The notes under the pieces are model-generated. The model was not told where the DNA came from. It worked only from the letters and a program-made list of their open reading frames with translations, and made no database searches. Below, in pieces: positions 32,290 through 43,740 of a stretch of 64,000 nucleotides of DNA. The DNA comes from Zygnema cylindricum. Lineage: Eukaryota; Streptophyta; Zygnematophyceae; Zygnematales; Zygnemataceae. Location of the stretch: contig JBBHKE010001039.1 of the NCBI GenBank assembly GCA_037447655.1, forward strand, positions 228,472 through 292,471. The letters run 5' to 3'. The translations under genes were made by a program, and so were the position numbers. Positions within the stretch are counted from its first letter, which is position 1. Each line of letters starts with the position of its first letter.

Positions 32290-34478
32290 TCGAGAGAAGC
32301 CATGAGCACTGGCGTGTACCTACGCAACAGATGTCCCACCCGAGCATTAGAGAACTCCACACCGTTCGAGCAGTAGAATGGGTTCCGACCCAAACCTTTC
32401 CCACCTGAAAGTGTTTGGGAGTAGGGCCTACGTCTTTAACCACAACAACAAAGGATGGAAACTGGGACCAAAGGCCATTGAAGGGACATTCTTGGGGTAT
32501 GATGAGCACAACAACGCATACAGAGTGCTAAACAACAACACAAAGTAGATCATCATCAGAAGTGCTAAACAACAGCACAAAGACGATCATCATCAGCAGA
32601 GATGTAAGATTCGATGAGAAACCAGAGCCCACCAATAATGGGAGTGAACAAGGAAGTGAGACATTTACCTTAGATAAAGAGGTAAAACCATTGTCACCTA
32701 ACCAATCAAACACTCCACCAAGAGATGATGGTCCAGAGGAGGAGGACACAGATGATAACCCTCCACAGCCAAAAACTCCCGAAAAAGTGCAACCACAGCC
32801 AGAAATAGAGGAGTTGAAAGATGACCCCGCCACACCCGCCTAGGAGATCATTCCATCAACGAAAAGAGACGAAGCTAAAAAAGCAGCGGAAGTAGTGGTG
32901 GAAAAGGGGAAGAAGAAAACTCGACAACAAACCCAATCGACTGACTGAGCTGGGTTAGAAAACCAGTGAAACAAGTTTGGTGAGTGGTTGGAGACGTCAA
33001 AGGCTCCAAGTAAAAAGTTCGCTGGAATGACTGAGGTTGAGGAACCATGGACCCTCAAAAGCACTGTTGTAGGTGAAGACTCTGACAAGTGGAAGGATAC
33101 TGCCATTGAGGAGATGGCTTCCATTCTCAAAAATGGCACATGGACATTGGAGGACGTGCCAGAGGGGATGAAACCAATTAGGAGTAAGTGGACATTTAAG
33201 ATAAAAAGAAACGCAAACGGAAAAATTGAACGCTACAAGGCAAGGTTGGTCTCTAAGGGATACACTCAAAAAGAGGGCATAGACTACAAGGAGACATTTG
33301 CACCAGTGGTGAAATTTACCTCAGTTCAAGCACTCATTTCCCTCGCGGCAATCCTTGACTTCGAAGTTGAGAAGATGGACGTGAAGACGGCTTTCCTCCA
33401 CGGAGAACTCAAGGAGGAACTCTACATGACCCAACCGAAAAGGTATGAAAACCCGATGAGCCCCCATAAGGTTTGCAAACTCTCCAAGGCCCTTTATGGC
33501 CTTAAAGAGTCTCCCAGATTATGGAACATTAAGATAGATGAATGCCTGCAAAGAGAGGGATTGGATTTGTAAATATTCAGTCAGATCACTCAGTGTATTA
33601 TCATCCAGAGAGCAAGATAATCATAACAATCTATGTAGACGATATGATGATACAAGGATAAACTAAAGAGGAGATATCAAAAGTTAAACCGATGTTATCC
33701 CAAGCCTTTGAGTTGAAGGATTTAGGTGAGCTTAAATATGTAATTGGCATTAAAATGGTTAGAGATAGAGAGAACAAAGTGATTCATCTCAATCAAAAAA
33801 AGTACATAGAGGAGCTTTTTACTTGATTTCGGCTTCAAGATGCAAATGGCATCTCCTCACCTTTAGAGCAAGGGGAGAAGTTTATCGAACACCTCGAACT
33901 TCAAGAAGGACAATTGAGGCTCCGTACCGTGAAGCAGTGGGAGCACTCATCTATGCGATGAATTGCACCCGTCCGGACTTCGCCACCGCCATCGAAATCC
34001 TCAGCCGTTTCCTAAACAAACTAGGGAAACATCATTGGTCAACAACAAAGAGAGTATTTAGATACTTCAAGGAGACAATCGAATACACTCTCACTCTTAG
34101 GGGAACTCAAGAAAGCATAAAGATTCATGCAGTTACAGACTTTGATTGGGGAGGGGACATTGCAAGCAAGAAATCAACCACAAGTTACCTGGTGAACATT
34201 GGCGATGGGAGCGTGAGTTCGAGTAGCAAGCTCCAAAAAATCGTGGCATTATCCACCATGGAAGCAAAGTACATGGTCGCCGCCGCCACAGCAAAGGAGA
34301 TTTTATGGCTAAGGGCATTTCTAAATGAGCTAGGGTTTGTGCAGAAAACCAAGACCACCATCTACACAGATAACCAAAGCTATTTGGCTCTGATCAAAAA
34401 TCCTATCAACCATCCTAAGGCCAAGCACATTGATATGCGGTACCACTTCATTAGGGACACGACAATTGCTAAGGTCGT
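32290..34478 (+). pseudogene. pol: Second family-4 unit: integrase end, RT and RNase H, first part
   Basis: Homologous to 29283-31400 with few differences. It contains WTFKIKRNANGKIERYKAR, KEGIDYKETFAPVVKF, MDVKTAFLHGELKEEL, ALYGLKESPRLWN and YVDD (33632 on), then RNase H with TDFDWGGDIASKKST and YTDNQSYL. A ~40 base tandem duplication lies at about 32526-32605. The reading is cut at 34478 by a solo LTR, within RDTTIAK. Confidence 0.85.
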
Positions 34479-36578
34479 TGTTGTTTTTGAAAAGTTGGTC
34501 TCGTGCGTACTCGACATTTTGTGCGCACGCGACGTTTCGCGTGCGTAATATATTATCAAAAGTAATGTGGTGGTTCGAATGGATTTGCGGATTAGGGGAG
34601 TAAATGTACGAGTAAAATTAAAGGGACGTGAGGTATTAGTTGAGTGGCGCGAATGCGTTAAGAAATGGACGGCGGATTGCGACGCATCCGGTGTGAAATA
34701 TACGAAATGTACGTCGCCGGTACGGAACATATAATTTGGACAAATGTACTTTATATGCGACATGCGGCGTGTATTAGTTATGACAAATGACGTGTACTTT
34801 ATTTTCCGCATTTATTTCAAAGGACGCGGTTTGCGGTACGGAAATGATTTCGGTTGTACAATTATTATTTTAACAAGTGGACGTGAATGACTGAGGGTGT
34901 GTCACCATGTTCATAAGTACGGGTTTTTTTCTGTCGTTTTCCTGTAAAACTTAGCGCCGTACTGCCTAGGTTCCGACCGTATTAAAAAATCGCAAATTTG
35001 TAGGGTACAATTTGCGTCATCCTCGAACTTAGAATGTACGAAAATTTGTCGTCTTATGTTTTTCGAACCACTTCGACGACAAAAAAGTCATCTTCAACCT
35101 TATCTTTAAAACACATTCGCGATGTGTTTTAAAACTAAGGATTTTCTATAAACAAATAGGAACATATATTCTCACCTGCCGTGTTTTCTGAATAAAATCA
35201 GACGATTTCCAAAGACAAATAAAAGTACAGAATTCGCTATGTTTTGTCCGTTTGCTTTTAATGCAACAAAAAGAGTACACAGTTTGTTTGGTTTTGTCCG
35301 TTTTGGTCCAGTACGGATTTTTTTTTTGCAGGGGTCTCAAAATTTCGATGCCATTTCACGTCGACCGGACAGGAGACGCGAAGGCAAAGCCCATCATTCT
35401 TCGACCGTGAAAATGCACAGGCTGGGAGGTGGTACGTCGACAATGTCACGGTAAGACATGCAACGTCACAAGCAGTTCAAAAAATAACGTGTGACCACAG
35501 ATTGTAGACGTTGACAACCGTCAGAGGTATTGTCGACGTATATAATCATCACAAGCGTAAGTTACGATTTCTTCCTTACAGACATAGGGACACTTGAAAA
35601 GCGGGTCCGCCGGATCCGCGCTAAAATACAAATTAAGTTCGCTAAGTTACAAGTACATGGGGACATACCCTGAATTCGCTTCGCGACGTCGTGGGATATT
35701 TGACGACTCGCGTGGATTTCGTTTGGATTTATGAGACCACCTGGCGCGACATCGAGGGCGTCGAATAAGATCGACGGACGGTGGATATAGGCCGCCGTTA
35801 TTTTTCAAGGAGTGGGGACGCGAAATCGCGTCAATCACACGATGCTTAATTTGGATGTCTCGGATTGGTTGACGAAATTCGAGGAGTTTCGTTGAGTGAC
35901 TCAGCATGACTAATCATACGATTTTGTGAGATTGAGTGTACTTTGTAAATATTTACAACAATGGTTTGTCTTTATGTTATTTAGTTATTAGTGTAGATTT
36001 CCTCATTCTGACATACCTCGAAGTATTTGGGTATACTAACACTAATAGAGGAAACTGGTAGATTGCGTACGGCTGGTATGCCTCCGTACACCCAGTAATG
36101 AACTCTAGTGTATATTTGAAGGACTCAGTCATTTTTAGACTAAAGAACTTTCTGGACCAAAAACCTTTGATGATCATTTCTGGTAATTTTGTCTGAGTAT
36201 AACTCTCAGATCTGTTAGCAAAATTATCTAAAATTCTGTATGTGTGTTCCACTTTATATTGTTAATATTGTCACAGATTTTCAGATTCATTGTGTGGCTG
36301 GTCTGTGTTTAAATTCATTGTGAAGTTGGTCGGTTTTATCAAAGTTCTGTCATACTGTTTTTCTGCAACTTTGACTAGATGATGTGATCACTCTAATTAT
36401 TGTTTTTGTCTGAAACTTTGTAGAGTTATTCTATAGCTTAAAATATATCTGTGGTTGTAGTATCAGATGATTTTATTATTTTTGTATAATTCTGTGTTGA
36501 TTCAAAGTAAGCTGTTTTTGGGGTAGTCTGTGGTGCTTCCGAGGGTAAATCCATGGCTGAAAATGGCTATGGACAACA
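34479..36578 (+). mobile_element. Solo LTR, family 3, inserted in RNase H and itself carrying a TIR element
   Basis: It starts TGTTGTTTTTGAAAAG and ends ATGGACAACA. Flanking 5-mers are GTCGT (34474-34478) and GCCGT (36579-36583), a target duplication with one change. Its 3' half matches the LTR of element E, including GTACGGCTGGTATGCCTCCGTACA and the final ATG GCT GAA AAT. It is 2100 bp against 1037 bp for E, mostly because of the 776 bp insertion at 34895-35670. Confidence 0.88.
34895..35670 (+). mobile_element. 776 bp TIR element (MITE-like) inside the family-3 solo LTR
   Basis: It starts GGGTGTGTCACCATGT and ends ACATGGGGACATACCC; these are inverted repeats. It is bracketed by a perfect TGA (34892-34894 and 35671-35673). 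Interior blocks match the copies at 8.5 and 9.5 kb. No transposase frame. Confidence 0.85.
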
Positions 36579-37269
36579 GCCGTGGCATTTGAGTACATGC
36601 CAGACAAGGAGAACGCATCCAAAATGCTAACAAAGGCTATCAGAAAAGAAAAATTGTCTCTCTGTGCAAGAAAAGCGGGACTCCTTAAATCGAAAGGAGC
36701 AAACTCTAAAGTGAAAAGAGCAGATCCTAAGGAGAAAGGAGAGGAACCTAAGCTGGAGACACCAAAGGAGAGCAAGAAAAGAAAGATAAGAGTGGAAGGC
36801 GCAAGCGTCTAAAGTACCAAGAGTACTTTTCCGAACCGGATCCTTCGGCAAGACCACCGTCGCTCTGCAGTGACGCTATTGGAACTCTCTAGCATTGGAC
36901 TTCGACTTACGAGGCTGCATCTCCACGTTGGCAGCCGCCGCATACGCTTTGAAATTTCACGATCTAATCAAAGCGTCACAAGTGTATAGTTAAAATGAAA
37001 CAGTCCTGATTTTGTACGTGGCATTTCGTCTACGCCACAGGTGTCAAATTTAATTCGAAATGGTCTTGTACAGACAACATTTTGGCAATGACGGCGAAAC
37101 TTATATAGTGACATCAATCAATTTTAATTTTACAGCTGTACGGCGAAGATTTTGTTCGTTCACCATCGGAATTTACCTAAGTGGATCGCAGATCATTTCC
37201 ATGAACGTTCGCTGTCAAACGAAGTCTCAGTCAACAAAAACTACATATAGCCGCAGAATCAAGTGGGAG
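36579..37269 (+). pseudogene. pol: Second family-4 unit: RNase H end and noncoding tail
   Basis: After the solo LTR the frame resumes as VAFEYMPDKENASKMLTKAIRKEKLSL and a Lys/Glu-rich tail ending at about 36812, matching VVEYMRDKMNAADMLTKAIEK of the first unit. The rest is the family-4 noncoding tail ending AAGTGGGAG. Confidence 0.85.
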
Positions 37270-37840
37270 TATTATTTTTAGTGCGATTTTGGACGATTAT
37301 TTTGTGCAGCGGTTCATACGATTTCATTTGTACTACAAAATCGTATCGTCACATCATCATCATCGATTTTACAGTGAAACATTAAAATATGTATCAAACA
37401 TACGTGTAGATGTTCCCAAGATGTATTATTGTTTGTTGGCTTGTATTATTGTTGTTCCCACTTGGTCACTCAACCGCCATTTATTTCTTCTTTTTTTGCA
37501 TTATAATAAATAGAGTAGAAGAAGACGACAAAAAATATCATTCACAGACAAATTAGGCTTGGCAGCTTTTTTAGCATTCAGAATCAGTTTGTTACTGGAC
37601 ATCGTTCTTTCATTACAATTCTATTCCTTTTCTAATATAATGGAATCTACTTGCTGAATGTCTATCTAATATATGCCTTGCTACATGTGAATGCCTTAAC
37701 TCTTCCCACCTACACCTCTGTCTTTTTCTACCTTTGTGACTTATGAAGTTCGTCACTTCTGCGAATCTTGTTAATATGATTAGGTGCACGTGGTCCTAGG
37801 AATCTTCCTAGTTACCCGAAATGTCTAATCAAGGTCAACA
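37270..37840 (+). repeat. Last LTR of the family-4 array (571 bp)
   Basis: Highly similar to 26797-27356, with small insertions. It ends ATCAAGGTCAACA with the terminal CA intact and carries the gag start ATG TCT AAT CAA. Confidence 0.88.
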
Positions 37841-38099
37841 AGCACAACATGGAAATGTATTTCTTTTTAGGTCGTGTTTGCTGAATTTGGAATGATTTTT
37901 ATTTTATTGTGTTTGCATTTACTTTAATTTAATTTTGAGCTGAGTTCTAATATAAAGCTTGAGTGTAAGCCGAGTTAAGTCGTGCTAGTGGAAAATCATG
38001 TATTGTGTAAGTCGAAATGTTCCAAGAAAATGTGGCCCTATTAAAAATATTAAACGCTAAATTATATGCACAATTAAACTTGCTTTGTTATTTTTACAA
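37841..38099. other. Short unrecognised spacer
   Basis: AT-rich; no gene or repeat recognised. Confidence 0.35.
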
Positions 38100-38615
38100 G
38101 TGGTTTGTCATGTCTCATTCTAAAATGTGTGATATAAAAGCGACACTGTGAGAGTGAGAGGGGAGAGGCGACGACGGCGTAAAATTTTGCAAAGGATCCA
38201 TAAATGAAAGTGGAGGTCTGAGATCCCGACAATTTTTTTCCATACATGAGTGTGACGGGCAGTGAGAAAGATAGCGATTACTCTCCCCCATTTTAGAATT
38301 TTCCAACTCGTGTGGCACGTGCTTGGATCGTTTGTCATTCGTTGTTTGGGTGATACTTTAACTGAAATCACCTCGCGAGGTGATTTTTGATGAAGTTTTT
38401 TGAAAGGCTGGATTCTCTTGCTAAGGGTCGAAAAGAGGAAAGCGCCAAAATGCATCCACATTACCACAAACAAGGAGTACATTCAATGTATCGAATTGAC
38501 GTTCACTGTGGTAAAAGTGATTTTTTCGTAACGGCTAAAGTTTTTCTCGTTGGGGACTAAATTTTTGGGGGAAAATGACAGGGAAACGCCGATACTTTAA
38601 TACATGGGGACACCC
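38100..38615 (+). mobile_element. Relic of the second TIR-element subfamily
   Basis: Blocks GAGAGTGAGAGGGG, GGATCCATAAATGAAAGTGGAGG, CATTCGTTGTTTGGG correspond to 10890-11133, and it ends TACATGGGGACACCC, the family terminal repeat. The region matching 18.9-19.1 kb has drifted. The left terminus was not found. Confidence 0.5.
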
Positions 38616-39310
38616 TTTTAGGTTCATAAACGAAATTGTTACTTTAATTGTAATATTTGTAGACGTAGGTACGATTTGGGAGGGTTGTAGAGGACTACAA
38701 AACTAGCGACAATTTCTGACTTTTACAAAATAGCGATGGTTGTAGATGCCTAGGATTTTGTGCCATTATGACATCATGCGCACTTGGGACAACGTTGACG
38801 ACAATGATTCCCGATTTTGTTTTTTCTACTTTTCTCACTCAACTTTCTATCAAAACATGCTCAAAGGTAGTTAAAAGAATAATTTTCTAAACCTCTTTTA
38901 TTGCGTACCGATATTGTCATGTTTCAATACAAAAAGTGTGAGATAAAACTGATAGTGTGAGAGGGAGAGGAAGAAAGGCGCCTTCACTGATTTTGCTTTT
39001 GCAAAATGGCATCTGTTGCTCGAGACCCCTACACGACGCTTTTACCGAAAAAAATACGTAGAGTATGGGTATGATTTTTTTTTTTTGGGTATATTTCGCG
39101 TTTTGCAATTTTTTTTTGAAATTTTAAAACACGTGCAAAAGTCGTTTTCAAATAAAGTTTGAAGATGATGTTTATTGTCGTGGCAGTGAGTCGAAAAATG
39201 TAAGACAACAAGCTATAGTTCATTTTCAGTTTTAAGAAGATGCAAATTGTACTATGGTTTTCACAATATTTTTTTACGGGAAAAGATCTTCTCGTTGCAG
39301 CATATGTTTT
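38616..39310 (+). mobile_element. Chimeric relics of the two TIR-element subfamilies
   Basis: From about 38655 it matches the TGTAGATG-rich block of 10540-10760, then a GTGAGAGGGAGAGG block; from about 39020 it matches the inner and distal part of the 9527-10300 copy (GAGACCCCT, GTGGCAGTGAGTCGA, GACGCAAATTGTACTA-like). It seems to be two truncated copies fused end to end. Confidence 0.45.
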
Positions 39311-39739
39311 GGACATACGAGGTGACAGGTTGACTTCTGTATTTCGCAGGGAGCGAAAAAAGGGAAGCAAATCCGATTGGGAGTTTTGCAAAACTCCAGC
39401 TGTAGCGATGAGCTGCAGTTCACTTTTGACAATCACCAGAGTGTTAAAAGTGTTATGTAAATATCACAATGCCTTGTCGGTCCAGGAGCATGGTAGGATA
39501 GTTGGATGATCGTTAGAGGGAACGAGATTGGAGTGGATTTGCTCGAATCCACTCATATTGAGCATTGCATTTTTCCAGCTTTCCATGCTTGCTATCTGAC
39601 CCTGAGTGACCTTGGCTGAGTTTGCTTTGCTTGGTGTGGGATTTTTTCCTTAGATCTTGCCATTGGTGGCATTGGTTAGTTCTTTTGTGAATTGTGCCGC
39701 TTTAGATATGCACTTGTGGTTGTTGGATAGTAAGTTATT
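39311..39739. other. No gene seen
   Basis: No recognised gene or repeat. Confidence 0.35.
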
Positions 39740-40290
39740 TGCCTTTATAAATCTGGTCCTTTGGCCTTGCCCCCTTGTTTGCATGGTAGAAGATTTCGGT
39801 AATACGACTCATTTCTAGATCTGGCCGTCGCGGCCGTGTTAGAGATTGAGTGGCTGATTGGAGAAGTGAGTGGTGGGGCCTGGCATTTGAAGCATCTCGT
39901 ATCTATCTGGTCGTCATTCGGTTGTATCCTTCTTATGCCCACCGATTGGGATAATCTCTATTATCCTTTCGGAACTACCCGATCGTCGGCCTTGTTTAGG
40001 CCTACAGAATCAGGACCATCAAAGTTACCTAGTCTTTTGGACCATCAAAGTTACCTAGTCTTTTGGACCATCTTTCTTGGGATATCTCAGGTCAAATTCC
40101 TCCTTCAGTTCGATCGCCTCTCACCTCCGTATCTTCTTTATCATTAGTTTTTTCCACACTTTTTGGGAAGAATCGACCACGATTCCCTTGACGGGGCGGA
40201 TTCAATTCATTATCTTTTTGGTTTCCGCAAATTTCAAATTCATTATTAGCCCCGCCAATCCCAGTAGTGGACATGGCTTCCACATCTAAG
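39740..40290 (-). pseudogene. Unassigned gag-like or ORF1-like relic
   Basis: On the minus strand one frame begins MEAMSTTGIGGANNEFEI (40283) and gives a polar, Lys/Glu/Arg-rich protein; after a 26 bp tandem duplication (40015-40066) another frame contains CFKC, half of a possible zinc knuckle. The composition would suit a Gag or LINE ORF1 protein, but I cannot name a family. Confidence 0.2.
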
Positions 40291-40296
40291 GGAGGG

Positions 40297-41179
40297 GTGT
40301 TGTTTTGAAAGCTTTAGTCCTCACTAAGCCTCATATGTGAGGGGAGTGTCTTCTTGGTACTTAATTTATTTTGTTGAAGTCTGGTTCAATATATACCAGA
40401 TTTAGTGTGACAATAGACAGTGAAGGGAGTACACGATGTAACACACTTTCGGGACACGCGTCAATAAAAGAAGATGAGACGCTCCACAAGATTCGGTTCT
40501 ACGACTCAGATTCACCTGAAGACCAAAGTGTCACACAAAGTTTCATCTTGAATGAATTTTCTAAAAGATGGACGGCGAAGAATTGCTGCTAACGGACACT
40601 GGTCAGCCGAGACCACATCTATGATTATCCGACGTGTTTTGTACATTATAGTGTGACGTAACATATTCTTGTTTTGTACATAGGCGTGCTTTGTTGATTA
40701 AGGACTCATTTTAGATTCATGTTGCATGACATACCTTGACATATTCAGGTATCTTCCTTAGCTCTGGTAGATATTACTAATGCATGGCTCGTATGCCTTG
40801 TTATCTTGGTTAGGATATTAAATGGCTGCTAGCAATTAGAAGAATATGTATTTTTGGTATAAGAATAGGACTTAACCATTTTAGAAGTTAGGATCTTGTT
40901 GTATCAAATTATGCTTTAGCATTTTGGTATCTTTTGACTGAGAATTTCTCTCATATCTATTTGCAGATTTTTGTGTAAATTTGCATTTGTGTTCCTATTT
41001 GTATAATCTGCATTATGTCAGATTTGTAGGCCATTTGGTTTCCTATTTTGTCTTTGGTTGTGTTCCAAAGTTGTATGTTTTTCTGAGCATCTGTGAGAGC
41101 TTCTTGCTTGTATTACTTTTGTGATGAATAATTATACCCCATCTTCATCTTTAGTGGGTGTAGTAGCCACAAAACAAAA
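40297..41179 (+). repeat. 5' LTR of element G
   Basis: Starts TGTTGTTTTGAAAGC and ends GCCACAAAACAAAA. It contains the gag start at 41121 (ATG AAT AAT TAT) and about 20 gag codons. Shares CATACCTTGACATATTCAGGTAT with the 3' LTR. Confidence 0.88.
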
Positions 41180-41900
41180 GGTTACGGGCCCGCCCTCATG
41201 GATGCCAGTCTTTGATGGAAGAAAATACCTTTATTGGTCTGATTTGGTTGAGTCTTATTTTCCTCAGGTTAAACTGTTTAATGTAGTTGATGGCAGTCTT
41301 GCTGAAACTGATGCATCCTCTAGTGGGAAAAATCAGCAAGCTTTGCATATTTTAAATTAATGATTTTAGAGGATTTACTTATGTCATATATCAAGATGAA
41401 AAAGGCGTCAAAAATCTGGACATCACTGAAAACTATCTATTTGAAAGCTAATGCTCAGCATGAGATTACTACAGATGGGAACATTTCGGACTATGGGTAT
41501 ACAGGTGGTAGCATGGCTGAATATTGTAAAGGACTTAGACATTTGTTGACAGAGAATGCATGTTCAGGGGGAAACTTCTCTCCTTATCATTAGGCTATGA
41601 TTTTTATGAGAGGCCTTCCTAAAGAATATAAAGAAGCCTCAGCAAATCTAAAAAAGTTGGATAAATCAGCCTAGAATTTAGCCACAACTATATAACTAAT
41701 CTTAGAGGAAGAGTCAATAGTTATAGCTCTTAATCCAAGAAATTCCTCTGTAGCCTTTAATAATCAGTATCAGGGAAACATATCTCAAGGGTGCCAAGGT
41801 TTTCAACAATATAACAAGTGTGTCTATTGTTATAGTCAAAGACATCCGTACAAACAGCGTCCTAAGTTTTTGAAAGCTTGTGAGATAGGTGTGTTCAAAA
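41121..41900 (+). pseudogene. gag: gag of element G
   Basis: The frame starts in the LTR, crosses the primer site as KVTGPPSW and reads VFDGRKYLYWSDLVESYF, LFNVVDGSLAE. It continues in another frame with KASKIWTSLKTIYLK and YTGGSMAEYCKGLRHLL. The zinc knuckle is CVYCYSQRHPYKQR; the last Cys is Arg. Stops at 41358 and 41591 (TAG within YH*AM). Confidence 0.82.
41180..41193 (+). promoter_or_regulatory. Primer binding site (initiator tRNA-Met anticodon type)
   Basis: GGTTACGGGCCCGC directly after the LTR; two changes from the GGTTATGGGCCCAC consensus. One of them turns the Met codon of the VMGP reading into Thr. Confidence 0.65.
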
Positions 41901-43740
41901 ATGGGTGGAAGCTGAGAGCGATCTATGCACAACAAAGGCCACCCTTTATACCACCGACACCTCTTTCCAAAAGTGAGGCGTTTTCAGTTGACACACCGGA
42001 GCCGGAGTTGGTTGACAAGAGAAATGAAAAGGATGTTGTCAGTTTTCCAAAAACTAACAAAGAGTTCTTCGCTCTTGCAAAACTAATGGAGGGAGACAAA
42101 GACCACTGGTGGATCATAGACTTTGGAAGCTCTTCTCATTTGTGCTGGGACAAGGCTTCCTTCACAGATCTAAAACAAGTTCTAACTAGGCAGATCTACT
42201 ATGCGTGTGGTGCCACACTTGAAGCACATGCTCAAGGAACTGTCATCCTTATGTGTGAGATAGATGGATAGGCAGTTCCTAGAACTCTATATGATGTGTT
42301 GTATGTCCCTCAGTTCAAAATGAATTTGTTTTCTACCTCAGTTGCAAAAAGTAGAGGTTTTGAAATACTTCAGAAACAAGGAAAGAAAATAGCTTGTAAA
42401 GAGGGAAGGGTAGTAATTAATGGGAACTAGAGGCCCAAACAACTTGTGCCGGTTGGACCTGGTGAATACATTTTTTTTTGCTTACTCCAGTGTCTTATCT
42501 GATATGTTTTGTGGCATTAAAGATTAGGTCATGTTTATAATGACAAGTTGGAAACAATGGTAAAGAATGATATGGTAGAAGGAATTAAACCAAGTTAGCA
42601 ACAGTCGAATATTTGTGATGGTTGTGCTTTGGGTAAGCTTTAAAAACTTCCCTTACCTCAAGCTGCAGATTTTAGAGCAACTAATCTCTTGGAGCTTATT
42701 CATTCAGATGTGTGGGGACCCTCCAAAATACCATCTCTTGCTGGCAAATACTTTGTTACATTTACAGATGACTTCTCCAGATTCAGCAGGATCTTTTTCA
42801 TGAAGGAGAAAAAAGGGGTCTTCACCCACTTCGAACACTTTCGGATCTGGGCAAAAAAGCTACATGGTAGATCCATTCTTTCCTTAAAATATAATTATGG
42901 AGGTGAATATTCTTCCAATGAGTTTGCTGCTTATTTAAGAGAAAATGGTATCTCTCATTAGTTTGAATACCATATACTCCTGAGCAGAATGGAGTCTCAG
43001 AAAGGCTAAATAGAACTCTAACTGAGAGTGTTAAATCTATGATGTCGGATAAATGGATAGATACAATGTTTTGGGCTGAAGCTTACCAAACAGCAAAAAA
43101 TATTAGGAATATATTTGAAACTATATTTGTTTAAGGAAATACACCTTATGAAGTGTGGAATGGAAGAAAACTAGACGTCGGTCACTTTAGAGTTTTTGGT
43201 AGCAAATGCTTTGTTCTAGATAACTTACCTAACTGGAAATTGAGTCCAAAATCTAAACCTGGAATCTTCATGGGATAAGATGATAAATTTGAAGGATACA
43301 GAGTTTATTGCCCTCAATAAAATTCCATCCAGGTTGCCAGAATTATTCAGGTGAAGGATGAGAGTGAGTCCATAGACGTATTTACTATGGATGAAAGTGA
43401 GAAGAAAGAAAAACTGCAGGAATATGTCATCTTGGATCAGACTTCATTTCACTCTTTGGCAACTTCAACTTATTTGTCTACAAGAGTTCAAAATACTGGA
43501 GTACAACCTGCTACTGAAAAACAAAGAGCAACAATACACATCTTCATCAAACCCATAATCGAAGTCGGGATCGAACAATTCCAGCCTCAAATTTTATGGG
43601 GGGAAGACGACAAAGTTCTCGCTTGAGGGGAGAACATGTTCAACATGCTATTTCTGCAATCACGAGGGAGCCACTTACAATTCAAGAGGCATTTCCAGTT
43701 CGTGAAAAGGATCATTGGATTACAGCTGCAAATGATGAGA
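41901..43740 (+). pseudogene. pol: Protease and integrase of element G
   Basis: The protease motif is WWIIDFGSSSHLC (DSG changed to DFG). The integrase reads LELIHSDVWGPSKIPSLAGKY and FVTFTDDFSRFSRIFF, but the second acidic position is altered (KYNYGGEYSS where siblings have SDNGGEY). The third acidic region is out of frame. Stops occur at about 42270 and 42959. Confidence 0.82.

Larger units (their letters stand above)
26797..37840 (+). mobile_element. Tandem Ty1/copia array (family 4): LTR-body-LTR-body-LTR
   Basis: Three LTRs of one family (26797, 32070 truncated, 37270) enclose two internal regions, the first near complete, the second lacking its gag half and carrying a foreign solo LTR. 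The sequence just outside the first LTR (AGCACAA, 26792-26798) recurs just outside the last LTR (37841-37847), while the middle LTR has no such flank. This is what one insertion followed by recombination with a second copy would leave. The exact LTR start is uncertain by about three bases because it overlaps the repeated flank. Confidence 0.85.

Noticed and set aside
26797-37840. Envelope gene making a retroelement a retrovirus-like form
   Set aside because: No frame with signal peptide and transmembrane segments lies between RNase H and any 3' LTR; domain order is plain Ty1/copia.
40092-40283. Minus-strand frame MEAMSTTGIGG as a host gene start
   Set aside because: Short, polar, without a recognised domain; kept only as a low-confidence relic.
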